From NCBI GenBank assembly GCA_046328115.1, contig JAXLXE010000001.1, positions 1,488,001 to 1,552,000 on the forward strand: 64,000 nt of DNA. Direction: 5' to 3'. Shown here piece by piece: positions 23,699 to 32,823 of this stretch. The stretch is from JAXLXE01 sp046328115. GTDB lineage: Bacteria; Chloroflexota; UBA6077; JACCZL01. The notes under the pieces were generated by a model that had not been told where the DNA came from, searched no databases, and saw only the letters and a list, made by a program, of their open reading frames with translations. Within the stretch, counting starts at the first letter, position 1. The number at the start of each line of letters is the position of its first letter. The position numbers and the translations under genes are program-made.

Positions 23699-24676
23699 AT
23701 GAGCGTCTCGGTAGCCACTCAGTTCCGCTACTCACACTGCATCGGCGTCCTGTCGGCCAGTGGGCGCGGCTTTAGCAATCCCATCGACATCGCCTTTGGG
23801 CCCGGCGAAACCCTGTACGTCCTCAACCGCTCCAACTGGCGCAACATGGAGCAGGGCGCGGGCATGCGCATCACCCGTTGCACCATTGGCGAGGAATACC
23901 TCGGAGAGTTCGCCGGCCCGGGCACTGGCGACGCCCAGTTCACCTGGCCCACCGCCATCGCCACGGACAGCCAGGGCAACATCTACGTCAGCGACGAGCA
24001 CCGCCACGATGTCCAGGTGCTAACGCCAGACGGCCAGCTCATTCGCAAGTGGGGCAGCTATGGCTCAGCCCCCAACCAGCTCAACCGCCCATCGGGTCTG
24101 GCCATCGATAGCCAGGACCGCATCGTCGTGGTGGACCACCTCAACGCCCGGATCAAAGTATTCAGCACAACCGGCGAGCTTCTCGCAGCCTGGGGCAGCG
24201 CCGGCTCCGGCCCCGGCGAGTTCAACATGCCGTGGGGTGTGGGCCTGGATGCGCAGGACCAGATCTACGTGGCCGACTGGCGCAACAGCCGCGTCCAGAA
24301 GTTCAGTCAGGACGGCCAATGGCTCGCCAGCTTCGGCGGCCGCGACGAGGGCGACGGCTCCCTGAACCGGCCAGCCGGCGTCGGCATCGACTCAGACGGC
24401 AACGTGTACGTAGCTGACTGGAGCGACGATCGCGTCCAGATCTACCGCCCGGACGGCAGCTACCTGGCCACCATCACGGGCGACGCCGACCTCTCCAAGT
24501 GGGGCTATGAGTACCTGCTTGGCAACTCCTACATCTTCGACGAGCGCGCCAAGGTTGAGGACTTCGGTCCGGAGAAGCGCTTCTGGGGACCCACCGCCGT
24601 CAAGATCCACCCGAGTGGCAAGATCCTCGTCGCCGATAGCTGCCGCCATCGGATCCAGATCTACGACCGCGCCTGA
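23699..24676 (+). CDS. NHL-repeat beta-propeller protein
   Basis: 325-aa protein built of NHL repeats: GFSNPIDIAFGPGETLYVLN, FTWPTAIATDSQGNIYVSDE, LNRPSGLAIDSQDRIVVVDH, FNMPWGVGLDAQDQIYVADW, LNRPAGVGIDSDGNVYVADW and WGPTAVKIHPSGKILVADS. Six blades form a closed propeller, a binding or enzyme scaffold. I chose the ATG of MSVSVATQFR, preceded by GGAGG. No signal peptide is visible. It ends the DUF1800-DUF1501 operon and is followed by a strong terminator. No specific activity can be assigned. Confidence 0.85.
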   Translation: MSVSVATQFRYSHCIGVLSASGRGFSNPIDIAFGPGETLYVLNRSNWRNMEQGAGMRITRCTIGEEYLGEFAGPGTGDAQFTWPTAIATDSQGNIYVSDEHRHDVQVLTPDGQLIRKWGSYGSAPNQLNRPSGLAIDSQDRIVVVDHLNARIKVFSTTGELLAAWGSAGSGPGEFNMPWGVGLDAQDQIYVADWRNSRVQKFSQDGQWLASFGGRDEGDGSLNRPAGVGIDSDGNVYVADWSDDRVQIYRPDGSYLATITGDADLSKWGYEYLLGNSYIFDERAKVEDFGPEKRFWGPTAVKIHPSGKILVADSCRHRIQIYDRA

Positions 24677-24717
24677 ACCATCCATCCCGTCGACTGACGG
24701 CCCGGTCAGGACAACAA

Positions 24718-24747
24718 AGAGCCCCCGCCCAGTACGGCGGGGGCTCT
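24718..24747. terminator. Bidirectional terminator hairpin
   Basis: AGAGCCCCCGCC pairs with GGCGGGGGCTCT around a 6-base loop, a perfect 12-bp stem. It lies between the convergent NHL-repeat gene and the AOR gene. The A-rich bases before the left arm (ACAACAAAG) would give U-rich RNA for transcripts coming from the AOR side. Confidence 0.75.
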
Positions 24748-24765
24748 CTCGCAAACCCTGAACGA

Positions 24766-26631
24766 CTAGACCTTCAGCGCTGCCGCGACCTCAGGAATCC
24801 CCAGCGTCTCAAGGCGCTTCCGTGACGGCATCGCCGTCTCCGTGTTCCAGTCCATGGCCACGCAGTAGTCGCGCGCCTGGGTCTTAAGGTCCACGGTGAT
24901 GCCGCGGTTGTTCCCGCCCGTCTGCGGCGGATCGCCAATAAGCCGCCCGGGTACGTGGAACTTCAAGGGGTTGAGGCCCTCGCGCAGGTTGAACGCGTGC
25001 CGGACCTGAGCAATCCGCTCGCCGATCCGGTACGCCTCATCCGTGTCGATGTCCCAACCAGTCACGGCCGAGAGGAAGTCCGGCACAAACTCCCACTCGT
25101 AGGACAGGAATGCGAAGAGGCAGACGCCCGCGGCGTTGACCACGTGCACCATGTCTGCACACTTCTTGTGGATCTCGCCCTTGCCGCCGTACACGTGTTT
25201 CTCGTGCTCCGGCCAGTTGTCCTTGACCGGCGGCATATCCTCGTGCCCCTGGGTGTGACGCGCCGGCGTCGCGTCCAGCAGGTAGGCCGTGGCCAATCCC
25301 GGCTGGAACTTCGGATCGTGCATCGGCACTTCCGCGCCCTGGATGTGGATGGCGTACTTCTCGGAGCCCTTGCCAATGCGCTCCGCCGCCTTCTTCACAC
25401 CATCCGCCAGGATGTCGCCGATGCCCTCGCGCTTGCCCATCTTGTGGAGCAGCTCAACCAGCGCCGCGGCGTTCCCCCACTTCAGCTCCAGGCCGCCCGT
25501 ATCCTCCTTAGTGAGGATCCCGTTCTCATAGCACTCCACGGCGAAGGCAGCCGTGCAGCCGCTTCCGATGGTATCGAACCCGTAGAGGTTGCACAGCTCG
25601 TTGATCTTGATGAGCGCTGGGAAATCATCGCTCAAGGTCATCGTGCCCCACGCGGCGGCCGTCTCGTACTCCACCTTGTGGTGCGCGGTGCCCTTGTACG
25701 GCCCCTCCTTCACGGACATGTGGCCGCCGCACGCCATGGTGCAGCGCCAGCAGCCGTACTTCTTGTCCTGGTAGGTCATCACCGTGCTGTCGCGGAAGCT
25801 CACCGCGCCCTGTGGGAAGTCAACCGTTCCGGCGCCGCCCCAGTTCTTCACCGGTGAGTCGCCGCTGATCGCCGAGTCGCCGGTGATGCCGATGGTGCCA
25901 GTGTTCACGAACAGCTCATACGCGCCGCCGTGCTTCTTCATGTACTTCCGGCGGAGGGACTGTGCCTTCTCCGGGTCTGCCATCGGGATGGCCGCGTTGC
26001 CCTGCACGGCGATCGCCTTCACCCGCTTGGAGCCCATCACCGCGCCCACGCCCGAGCGACCCGCCGCCCGGCCCTTGTCGTTCATCACGCACGAGACCAG
26101 GCTGAGCTTCTCACCGGCCGGGCCAATGCAGGCGATCTCAACCTGCTTTCCGCGCCCCTTGCCGCCGCCCATCTGCTCCCGGATCAAGTCCTCGGTCGCG
26201 TTGGCATCCTTCCCCCAGAGCGAGCCCGCGTCGCGGAGCTCCGCCTTGCCATCCTGGATTGCCACGTACACCGGCTTCTCAGAGATCCCGCTGAAGAGCA
26301 CGCCGTCGTAGCCAGCCGCCTTCAGGGCCGGGCCAAACGTCCCGCCGCAGTTCGCGTCGCCCCAGGTGTTGGTCAGGGGTGACTTGCAGACCACCACGAA
26401 ACGGTTGCCTTCAATGCTCGGGCTACCCGTCAGCGGTCCCGTGAAGAACCCCAGCAGCGCATCCGGGCCAAGCGGATCTACGCCCGGCTTCATCCTGTCG
26501 AACAGCAGCTTGGCGCCAATGCCATAGCCGCCAATGAAGTCGCGGCACAGCTTCTCGTCCAGCGGCTCGTCCGTCACCGTGCCCTTGGAAAGATCCACGT
26601 TCAGGATCTTCCCCATGTAGCCTCGTGCCAT
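24766..26631 (-). CDS. Aldehyde:ferredoxin oxidoreductase family (tungsten) enzyme
   Basis: 621-aa tungstopterin enzyme of the AOR family, which oxidises aldehydes to acids or reduces acids with ferredoxin. Visible features: start GYMGKILNVDLSKGTVT, GPLTGSPSIEGNRFVVVCKS, GDANCGGTFGPALKAAGYDG, the 4Fe-4S ligands Cys294, Cys297, Cys301 and Cys504 (CWRCTMAC, AGVCLFAF), and LNLREGL-like FNLREGLNPLKFHVP near the C-terminus. The length is standard. No ferredoxin or AOR accessory subunit gene is adjacent, and no tungstate transporter or cofactor gene is in the window. It is a monocistronic gene with a terminator on its 3' side. Confidence 0.92.
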   Translation of the reverse strand: MARGYMGKILNVDLSKGTVTDEPLDEKLCRDFIGGYGIGAKLLFDRMKPGVDPLGPDALLGFFTGPLTGSPSIEGNRFVVVCKSPLTNTWGDANCGGTFGPALKAAGYDGVLFSGISEKPVYVAIQDGKAELRDAGSLWGKDANATEDLIREQMGGGKGRGKQVEIACIGPAGEKLSLVSCVMNDKGRAAGRSGVGAVMGSKRVKAIAVQGNAAIPMADPEKAQSLRRKYMKKHGGAYELFVNTGTIGITGDSAISGDSPVKNWGGAGTVDFPQGAVSFRDSTVMTYQDKKYGCWRCTMACGGHMSVKEGPYKGTAHHKVEYETAAAWGTMTLSDDFPALIKINELCNLYGFDTIGSGCTAAFAVECYENGILTKEDTGGLELKWGNAAALVELLHKMGKREGIGDILADGVKKAAERIGKGSEKYAIHIQGAEVPMHDPKFQPGLATAYLLDATPARHTQGHEDMPPVKDNWPEHEKHVYGGKGEIHKKCADMVHVVNAAGVCLFAFLSYEWEFVPDFLSAVTGWDIDTDEAYRIGERIAQVRHAFNLREGLNPLKFHVPGRLIGDPPQTGGNNRGITVDLKTQARDYCVAMDWNTETAMPSRKRLETLGIPEVAAALKV

Positions 26632-26766
26632 GTCCCTTCCCTTCGTTGGTCAGGTGTATCCCGGCCGCCCGGAGGCGCAACCGCGCCTCGCCGCGGTTAG
26701 CAAGGTCGCGGCGCCCGAGATCCAGACACGAGCCTATGGTGCCGGCGTACGATTGTCAAGGCTGTA

Positions 26767-28092
26767 ATGGAAACCCGTATCGCGAAGAATCCGCCCGGTT
26801 CAGCGCATGGGTATGACCCGCACCCCAGGCGATCTCCACGGGGCGGGCTCATCCGCGTCGCGTACCGCGCCACTCTCGCGCTCGTGGTGTGCTGCGCGTT
26901 GACTGCGCGGTCCACCCTCGCGCAGGATGCACTTGGCCGGTCACCAGCCAGCTACGTGCCTGGCAGTGCCCAAAAGATCTGCCAGCTCACGGGAGAACTT
27001 GACCGGCAGCTCAACGCGCCCACCCTCAACCACACGCAGACGCGCTACGGCCTGATCGGAACGGACCTCGGTGCGTCCTTCGAGCACGGCGGAAGGCTCT
27101 ACTTCCTCTTCGGAGATTCGCCGCGGGCACCGCGTGCTGGCCAACCGTCGCTGGGTCCTCGGCGCAAAGGGGCCGGGCTCGGCAACGATAGCATCGGATT
27201 CAGCACCGATCGGGATCCGAGCGATTGCCTCTCGCTCGACTTCCTGGTCGACCCAGCGGGCCAGTTCCTGTCGCCTACCGTCGCTGACATCTCCCTGATG
27301 GACTTCGAAGTCCCCGTGGGCGGCTTCAGCGATGGGACGGCGATGTACGTGTTCTTTGCCACGGACCGTGGCGCCGATCAGAAAGACACCGGGCGATTGG
27401 TTCTCGCCAGGAGTCCGGACGGAGGCCAGAGCTTCGAGTCGCTCGGTACCGTGTCCAACGGCACGTTCCTGCACGTCTCACCATGGACGGTCCCCACAAC
27501 GGAGCTTGCCGGTCTCCCCGCTGATGCTGGCCCCGGGGTGCTCGTGTGGGGCAGTGGCACGTATCGCAAGTCCAGCCCGCGGCTGATGTTCCTCCCGCTG
27601 ACGGATCTGCGCGAGCGGTACGATGCACGGTACTTCTCAGGTCTTGATGCCCAGGGTGGCCCTCGCTGGTCGGGAACAGAGTCAGAGGCCGCCGAACTGT
27701 TCGACCATCCCTGCGTAGGTGAGCTCTCCGTCACGCATCTCCCAACGTTCGGTCAGTGGCTCATGCTGTACCAGTGCGCCGAGCCCAGAGGAATCAACTT
27801 CCGAACCGCCCCCGCCCCGTGGGGCCCGTGGTCACCTCCGGCCGTGCTGTTCCACCCCCGTCGCGACAACGGCTACTGCCACTTCATGCACGCAAGCTGG
27901 CAGGCCGAACGGTGCGACGAACTGCACGGGCCCGGGCGCGAGAACGTCTGGGGCGGCGAGTACGCACCGTACGTCATCGCGCCGCTGACTATTGGCGACG
28001 AGCGCACCGTCACCATCTACTTCCTGATGTCCACGTGGAATCCCTACCAGGTGATGCTGATGCAAGCGCAGCTCACGCGGGAACCGAAGTAA
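26767..28092 (+). CDS. Secreted DUF4185-like protein
   Basis: 441-aa protein with an N-terminal signal-like segment (VAYRATLALVVCCALTARST then LAQDA, about residues 31-54) after an unusually long, basic leader. The body shows a beta-propeller pattern like DUF4185 and glycosidase-like five-bladed proteins: YGLIGTDLGASFEHGGRLYF, LFGDSPR, ARSPDGGQSFESLG, RTAPAPWGPWSPPAVLFHP and YAPYVIAPLTI. The GDS motif at the first blade is typical. It starts 136 bp from the divergent AOR gene. The substrate is not known; a sugar-chain role is possible. Confidence 0.65.
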   Translation: METRIAKNPPGSAHGYDPHPRRSPRGGLIRVAYRATLALVVCCALTARSTLAQDALGRSPASYVPGSAQKICQLTGELDRQLNAPTLNHTQTRYGLIGTDLGASFEHGGRLYFLFGDSPRAPRAGQPSLGPRRKGAGLGNDSIGFSTDRDPSDCLSLDFLVDPAGQFLSPTVADISLMDFEVPVGGFSDGTAMYVFFATDRGADQKDTGRLVLARSPDGGQSFESLGTVSNGTFLHVSPWTVPTTELAGLPADAGPGVLVWGSGTYRKSSPRLMFLPLTDLRERYDARYFSGLDAQGGPRWSGTESEAAELFDHPCVGELSVTHLPTFGQWLMLYQCAEPRGINFRTAPAPWGPWSPPAVLFHPRRDNGYCHFMHASWQAERCDELHGPGRENVWGGEYAPYVIAPLTIGDERTVTIYFLMSTWNPYQVMLMQAQLTREPK

Positions 28093-28213
28093 CCAGCCCA
28101 CCTCGCGCCGCGCCGTTCTCGCCCAGGCCTATCTGTTGACGGTCACTCAGCGTGCGCCCGCGCCGTTGGAAGGATTGGAGCACCACAGCGCAGGCGTGCC
28201 GCGGGGGATCCGC

Positions 28214-29440
28214 ATGACAGATCAGGCGAACTCCGCGCCGGCGGAAGCGCGCGACGTCAAGGCCACATGGTGGGGCGTAGTCGTGCTGTTCGCAGCGTTT
28301 GGCAGCTTCGGCGCCGGCATCACGCATCCTGGGGCGGCCCTCTTCGATGCTCCGGTGGGCCCCGATGGGCCGAGCACGGTGATCATCCAAATCGTCCAAC
28401 ATTGGCTAGAACCCATCGCGGGGCCGATATTGGCGCTCGTCTTCGGGATCTACTCTGGCACCGTCGTTCAGCAGGGACCTCGGAGGCGCCCAGGTATCAA
28501 ACGCGCGAGCCTGGGCCTGCTTTTCGTTGGCTTAGCGCACGCGGTATTCGTCTTCGCTGGCGACCTACTCACGTCAGGCGGCCTCCTCGGACTCACGCTC
28601 GGGCCGCTCACCAGGCTGAAGCGCCGCGGCCTAATTGTGGTCACCGCCGTATCGCTAACGTTGCCGACGGCTCTGCTCGTTTCCATTGATCTGACCGAGG
28701 GGGATCAGCGCTCGCCCACTACGCTCCAGAGTCGCGATCAGGTGCTAGAGTTCAATTGCCGCCAGCTAGTAGACGACCTCGTGTTGCAGTCTGAGACGGC
28801 GTTAGGGACGGGCAGCTACCGCGCGGCCACGGCACAACGTGTTGTGGACTTCGCGTTCGGCGTGGCGCTGGGGCTGCTCCAGTTCCCTTCCATGGTCGCA
28901 GCCTTCTCCGTCGGCCTACTGGCGGCTACGCGCGGCAACCCTTCGGGGGAGAGGCTGCTTAGATTTCCGACCGTCGTGGTTCTACCGGCACTCCTCCTCG
29001 CAGCGTTCTGGAGCTGCAAGTGGGTGGTAGGAACCGGGCCCCAGGCGGAATCAGTCTTCGTGTGGCCCTGGCTGTCCGTGGCTGGAGGCGTCACGAGCAT
29101 CGCACTACTGTTCGCGGTTCTCGCGATCGCAGACAAGTCGATCGAGCGATTCCCACTCGCCGGAGCACTCCTACAGGCTCTCGGTCGAATCCCACTCACC
29201 GCCTATCTGGCGACTACGATCACGATGACCACGCTGCTGTATGGCTACGGATTTGGGCTCGGGCAGACCATGTGGCCGCCGGTCGCCCCGCTCATGGTAT
29301 TGGCGCTCTGCATCGGGATCGCCGCTGCGGGGAGCCTGTGGCTCTCGCGATTCACGCTGGGGCCAGCGGAATGGGTGCTCGCATCGATCGCCGGGTGGGA
29401 CCAGGTCCCGTTGAATCAGCCCGATGTCGTCGCGGCCTGA
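28214..29440 (+). CDS. DUF418-type multipass membrane protein
   Basis: 408-aa integral membrane protein with around nine hydrophobic segments. The C-terminal third fits DUF418: LQALGRIPLTAYLATTITMT, LLYGYGFGLGQTMW, then SLWLSRFTLGPAEWVLASIA. The N-terminus lacks the usual RGxALLGI heparan-acetyltransferase-like motif. It has a polar insert with low hydrophobicity (EGDQRSPTTLQSRDQVLEFN). I chose the ATG at MTDQANSAP, which follows GGGGGAT. DUF418 proteins are thought to transport or modify small molecules; no specific role can be given. Confidence 0.65.
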   Translation: MTDQANSAPAEARDVKATWWGVVVLFAAFGSFGAGITHPGAALFDAPVGPDGPSTVIIQIVQHWLEPIAGPILALVFGIYSGTVVQQGPRRRPGIKRASLGLLFVGLAHAVFVFAGDLLTSGGLLGLTLGPLTRLKRRGLIVVTAVSLTLPTALLVSIDLTEGDQRSPTTLQSRDQVLEFNCRQLVDDLVLQSETALGTGSYRAATAQRVVDFAFGVALGLLQFPSMVAAFSVGLLAATRGNPSGERLLRFPTVVVLPALLLAAFWSCKWVVGTGPQAESVFVWPWLSVAGGVTSIALLFAVLAIADKSIERFPLAGALLQALGRIPLTAYLATTITMTTLLYGYGFGLGQTMWPPVAPLMVLALCIGIAAAGSLWLSRFTLGPAEWVLASIAGWDQVPLNQPDVVAA

Positions 29441-29447
29441 CCCTGGC

Positions 29448-30269
29448 TCAGCCCTTGACGGCTCCCATGGTCAGCCCGCGCACGATGTGCCGCTGGAGCA
29501 CCAGCGCCACCACCACCACGGGAAGCATGATGGACATCGCGGCGGCACTCAGCCCACCCCAGCGGATGCCGCGGTCCGTCTCAAACCCGGCCACCATCGC
29601 CGGCAACGTCCGGCTCTCGGGACCCGCCAGGATCAGCGAGAACAGGAACTCGTTCCAGCCCAGCAGGAACGCGAAGATGGCGGTGGTCGCGATGCCGGGC
29701 GCGGCCAGTGGCACAACCACCTTGAGTAGGATCTGCAGCCGGTTGCACCCGTCCACCGCCGCCGCCTCCTCCAGATCAACCGGCAGCTCCTTCAGGAACC
29801 CGATCATCATCCAGATGCCGAATGGCAGCGCGAACGTCGTGTAAGAGCTGATCAGGGCAAACTTGGTGTTCAGCAGGCCCACCTGCGACAGAATCACGTA
29901 AAACGGGAGTACCAGGCTGATCCGAGGCACCATCCTAACCACCAGGTAGAACAGCGGCAAGAACGTGGAACCCCGATACGTGAACCGTGTAAACGAGTAC
30001 GCGGACAGGAAACCGATGACCGTCGCAAGCAGACTCGTGAACGACGCCACGACGATCGTGTTCCACAGGTAGCGCTGGAAGTCGGTGGACTCGAACAGCG
30101 ACGCATAATGCTCCAGCGTGGGCGCAAACACCCAGACCGGCGGCATCGCGGAAACGATGTTGTCCGTCTTCAGGCTCGTCAGGAGCATCCACACTACCGG
30201 GCCAACCGCCCAGAACAGCATGAACCCCACCACACCAACCTGCAGCGGCGGCGCCATCCCTGTCCGCAT
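29448..30269 (-). CDS. Carbohydrate ABC transporter permease (MalG/UgpE type)
   Basis: 273-aa inner-membrane permease with six hydrophobic segments and the permease-ATPase coupling loop ELPVDLEEAAAVDGCNRLQI (EAA...G motif). PFGIWMMIGFLKELP before it and GWNEFLFSLIL after it are typical of the second permease of sugar importers (CUT1 class). The frame is open further upstream, but the chosen ATG (MRTGMAPPLQ) gives the family N-terminus. It is the last gene of a binding protein-permease-permease operon. No ATPase gene is in the operon, so a shared MsmK-like ATPase elsewhere is likely. Confidence 0.85.
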   Translation of the reverse strand: MRTGMAPPLQVGVVGFMLFWAVGPVVWMLLTSLKTDNIVSAMPPVWVFAPTLEHYASLFESTDFQRYLWNTIVVASFTSLLATVIGFLSAYSFTRFTYRGSTFLPLFYLVVRMVPRISLVLPFYVILSQVGLLNTKFALISSYTTFALPFGIWMMIGFLKELPVDLEEAAAVDGCNRLQILLKVVVPLAAPGIATTAIFAFLLGWNEFLFSLILAGPESRTLPAMVAGFETDRGIRWGGLSAAAMSIMLPVVVVALVLQRHIVRGLTMGAVKG

Positions 30270-30301
30270 GACGCCGCTTACTCCACCCGTGCCTTGCGCA
30301 C

Positions 30302-31255
30302 TTATTCCACCTGCGCTTTGCGCATCTGCCGAACGAATAGCAGGCTCACAGCGAACACGATCACGAAGATGATGTAGGAGACCGCTGAGCCCAGCCCCAT
30401 GTTGTAGTTGCGGAAGCTGTACCGGTGGGTCGCCAGAGCGATCGTCTCGGTTGCGTTGCCCGGCCCGCCACCCGTGAGGATGTACAGGATGTCGAACTCG
30501 CGGAGCGCATCCATCCCTCGGATGATCAGCGCCACCAGGATCAGCGGCTTCAGCAGTGGGAGCGTGATGCGGGAGAACCGGTGCCAGGCCGAAGCGCCGT
30601 CCACCGCCGCCGCCTCGTACAGCTCGGCCGGCAGGGACTGCATCCCCGCCAGGAACACCAGGAACATGAACGGCGTGTTCCGCCACACGTCCACCGCCAT
30701 CACAGAGAACAAAGCGAGCTTAGGATCACCCAGCCAGACCGGCCGGCCAAACCCCGCCATGTTCGTGAAGTAGCCCACGATGCCGAGATCTGGATGAAGC
30801 ATGAACCGCCACATGAACGCGGCCACCGCCGGTGTCATGAAGATCGGCACGAGCATCGCCGTCCGCACGATGCCCTGCCCGAATGTAAGGCCAGACACCA
30901 CCACAGCAAACGCCATTCCCAGCAGCATCTGGGCGCCCACCGTCCCTACGGTGAACACCGCGGTGGTCTGAAGCGAGGCCAGAAAGGTCGAATCGCTTAG
31001 GGCCTGCTGGTAGTTCTCCAGGCCGATGAACCGCGTGTTCCGCGGGTCAGTCAGGATGTACCGCCAGAAGCTGAGGCCAAATGAGTACGCCAGCGGCACC
31101 AGCATCACCACCGTGGTGGCGATGAGCGCCGGCATGATCGCCAGGTACTCAAACGGGACCAGCCGCTCGATACGATCCCACAGGCTGTCGGTGGGCGAGC
31201 CGGCCCCGCTCCGCGCGGCGGAGTGGGCTGCGCGAAGCGAGGCCGCGTCACTCAT
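30302..31255 (-). CDS. Carbohydrate ABC transporter permease (MalF/UgpA type)
   Basis: 317-aa permease with six hydrophobic segments. The EAA loop is SLPAELYEAAAVDGASAWHR, and the N-terminal region (MPALIATTVVMLVPLAYSFG, then FIGLENYQQAL) is typical of the first permease of CUT1 importers. It lies 15 bp downstream of the binding-protein gene. Its last 24 bases are tandemly duplicated right after the stop (30278-30301), giving a second copy of MRKAQVE-stop as VRKARVE-stop. Substrate is unknown but probably a sugar or glycerol-phosphate-like compound. Confidence 0.88.
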   Translation of the reverse strand: MSDAASLRAAHSAARSGAGSPTDSLWDRIERLVPFEYLAIMPALIATTVVMLVPLAYSFGLSFWRYILTDPRNTRFIGLENYQQALSDSTFLASLQTTAVFTVGTVGAQMLLGMAFAVVVSGLTFGQGIVRTAMLVPIFMTPAVAAFMWRFMLHPDLGIVGYFTNMAGFGRPVWLGDPKLALFSVMAVDVWRNTPFMFLVFLAGMQSLPAELYEAAAVDGASAWHRFSRITLPLLKPLILVALIIRGMDALREFDILYILTGGGPGNATETIALATHRYSFRNYNMGLGSAVSYIIFVIVFAVSLLFVRQMRKAQVE

Positions 31256-31270
31256 CGGCTTGCTGTTCGC

Positions 31271-32641
31271 CTACTTCTTGAGGTACGGCGCGAGCTGGTC
31301 GGAGGCAGCCTTGACCGCGTCGGCGGAGGACTTCTGACCGGACAGCACGGCCGTGGACATGTCCACGATCGCCGTCTGGATTGCCGTCCAATGGGGCGTC
31401 TGCGGCCGGGCCTTGGAGCCCTCCAGCGCCTTCAAGAAATCGGGCGCCCACGGGTACTTCTTCACGAAGTCGGGGTTGTTGAGCACGTCCGTGCGCGCCG
31501 AGTGGCCACCGCCAAACTGCGTGAACGGCAGACTGCCCTCCGGACCCGTCATCCACTTGACGAAGTCCCAGGCCAGCTCCTTATTCTTGCTGTCCTTCGC
31601 GATGCCGAGGACCCAGACTCCGCGCATGGCGTTGGGGATGCTCGTCCAGCCCACCTTGTCCGCCACCTTGGACTTCGCCGGGTCAATCGCGTTGGGGCCG
31701 GCGGACGCCCAGTAGAGCATCTGGGCGACCTTGCCCTGGTAGAAGGACTCGATGATCTCGGCCCCGCCATACCCGAGCACGCCCTGCGGCGCCACCTTGA
31801 TAACCTTCTGGTACGTCTCCAGCGCCTTCGAGCCAGCTGGCGTGTCGAAGCCGAACTTGCCGTCAGACGTGATGACCTCGCCACCCTCCTTCCAAAGGAG
31901 GGTGATGGCCGCCACCATCGTCTGAGCCTCTTTCTTCGCTGCGATGGAGATCCCCGCAACGTCCTTAGCCGGATCGTGCAGCTTCTCCGCGGCCGCGAAC
32001 AGCTCGTCCAGGTTCGTCGGCGGCTTCACGTTCTTCTCGGTGAACAGATCCTTGCGGTACCAGACCATCTGCACGTTCGGATCCAGGGGCAGCGCGACGG
32101 TCTTACCCTCGTACTTGCCCGCCGCCATCGCCTTCTCAACGTACAGCTTCAGGTCGATCTTGTCCTTGGTGACCAGATCATCGAGCGGCAGCAGGTACGG
32201 GGACAGTCCCGCTACCCACGGCTCGTCGATCATGCCCACGTCGTAGTCCGGGTTGCCACTGGCGAACGTCACGGCGAGCTTGTCAACCAGGTTCTCGAGC
32301 GGCAGCTTGTCCAGTGAGACCTTGGCGCCGCTGGCCTTCTCGAACTCGGGCAGCGCCTTCTCGATGGCATCGCCCTTGAAGTTGTTCAGCAGACCGAACT
32401 TGAGCGTCTTCCCAGCATGTGGCTTGGCCGCGGCCGCCGCGGGGGCCTGCTGCGCGGGCGCAGCGGCCGGGGCAGACGTGGCAGCGGCCGGTGCCGCCGG
32501 TGCTCCCGCGCTCTTCGCGGGCGCGGCGGCTGGCGGAGCAGACTGGCTGCAAGCGGCCAGCGCAACGCCGGCGGCGGAGAGCCCCACCAATCTCAGCGCG
32601 TGACGACGCGACACGCGGGTCGTTCCCGGACCTATGAACAT
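31271..32641 (-). CDS. Extracellular solute-binding lipoprotein for sugars
   Basis: 456-aa family-1 solute-binding protein. It begins with a Tat-like RRHALRLVGLSAAGVALAAC, where Cys is the lipidation site, so it is anchored outside the membrane. A 40-residue Ala/Pro-rich linker follows. The domain shows KTLKFGLLNNFKGDAIEKAL, MIDEPWVAGLSPYLLPLDDL, ALPLDPNVQMVWYRKDLFTE and EGGEVITSDGKFGFDTPAGS, typical of maltose/glycerol-phosphate-type binders. It leads the two permease genes. The nutrient cannot be deduced. Confidence 0.88.
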   Translation of the reverse strand: MFIGPGTTRVSRRHALRLVGLSAAGVALAACSQSAPPAAAPAKSAGAPAAPAAATSAPAAAPAQQAPAAAAAKPHAGKTLKFGLLNNFKGDAIEKALPEFEKASGAKVSLDKLPLENLVDKLAVTFASGNPDYDVGMIDEPWVAGLSPYLLPLDDLVTKDKIDLKLYVEKAMAAGKYEGKTVALPLDPNVQMVWYRKDLFTEKNVKPPTNLDELFAAAEKLHDPAKDVAGISIAAKKEAQTMVAAITLLWKEGGEVITSDGKFGFDTPAGSKALETYQKVIKVAPQGVLGYGGAEIIESFYQGKVAQMLYWASAGPNAIDPAKSKVADKVGWTSIPNAMRGVWVLGIAKDSKNKELAWDFVKWMTGPEGSLPFTQFGGGHSARTDVLNNPDFVKKYPWAPDFLKALEGSKARPQTPHWTAIQTAIVDMSTAVLSGQKSSADAVKAASDQLAPYLKK

Positions 32642-32823
32642 CCCTTGTTCCTCCCTGTATCGTCACCGACGCGGAAGCGCAGCCCCCGGCGCACTCCGTC
32701 GGCTCGTTGACGGATCGCCACATTATGCGTCTTCCGATCGATCGGCGCCGCCCTGCTTGACAGCCGCCCCCACCCGAACCTAGCCTCCCCTGCGCGAAAC
32801 ACCCACACTCCGGAGGCAACCGA

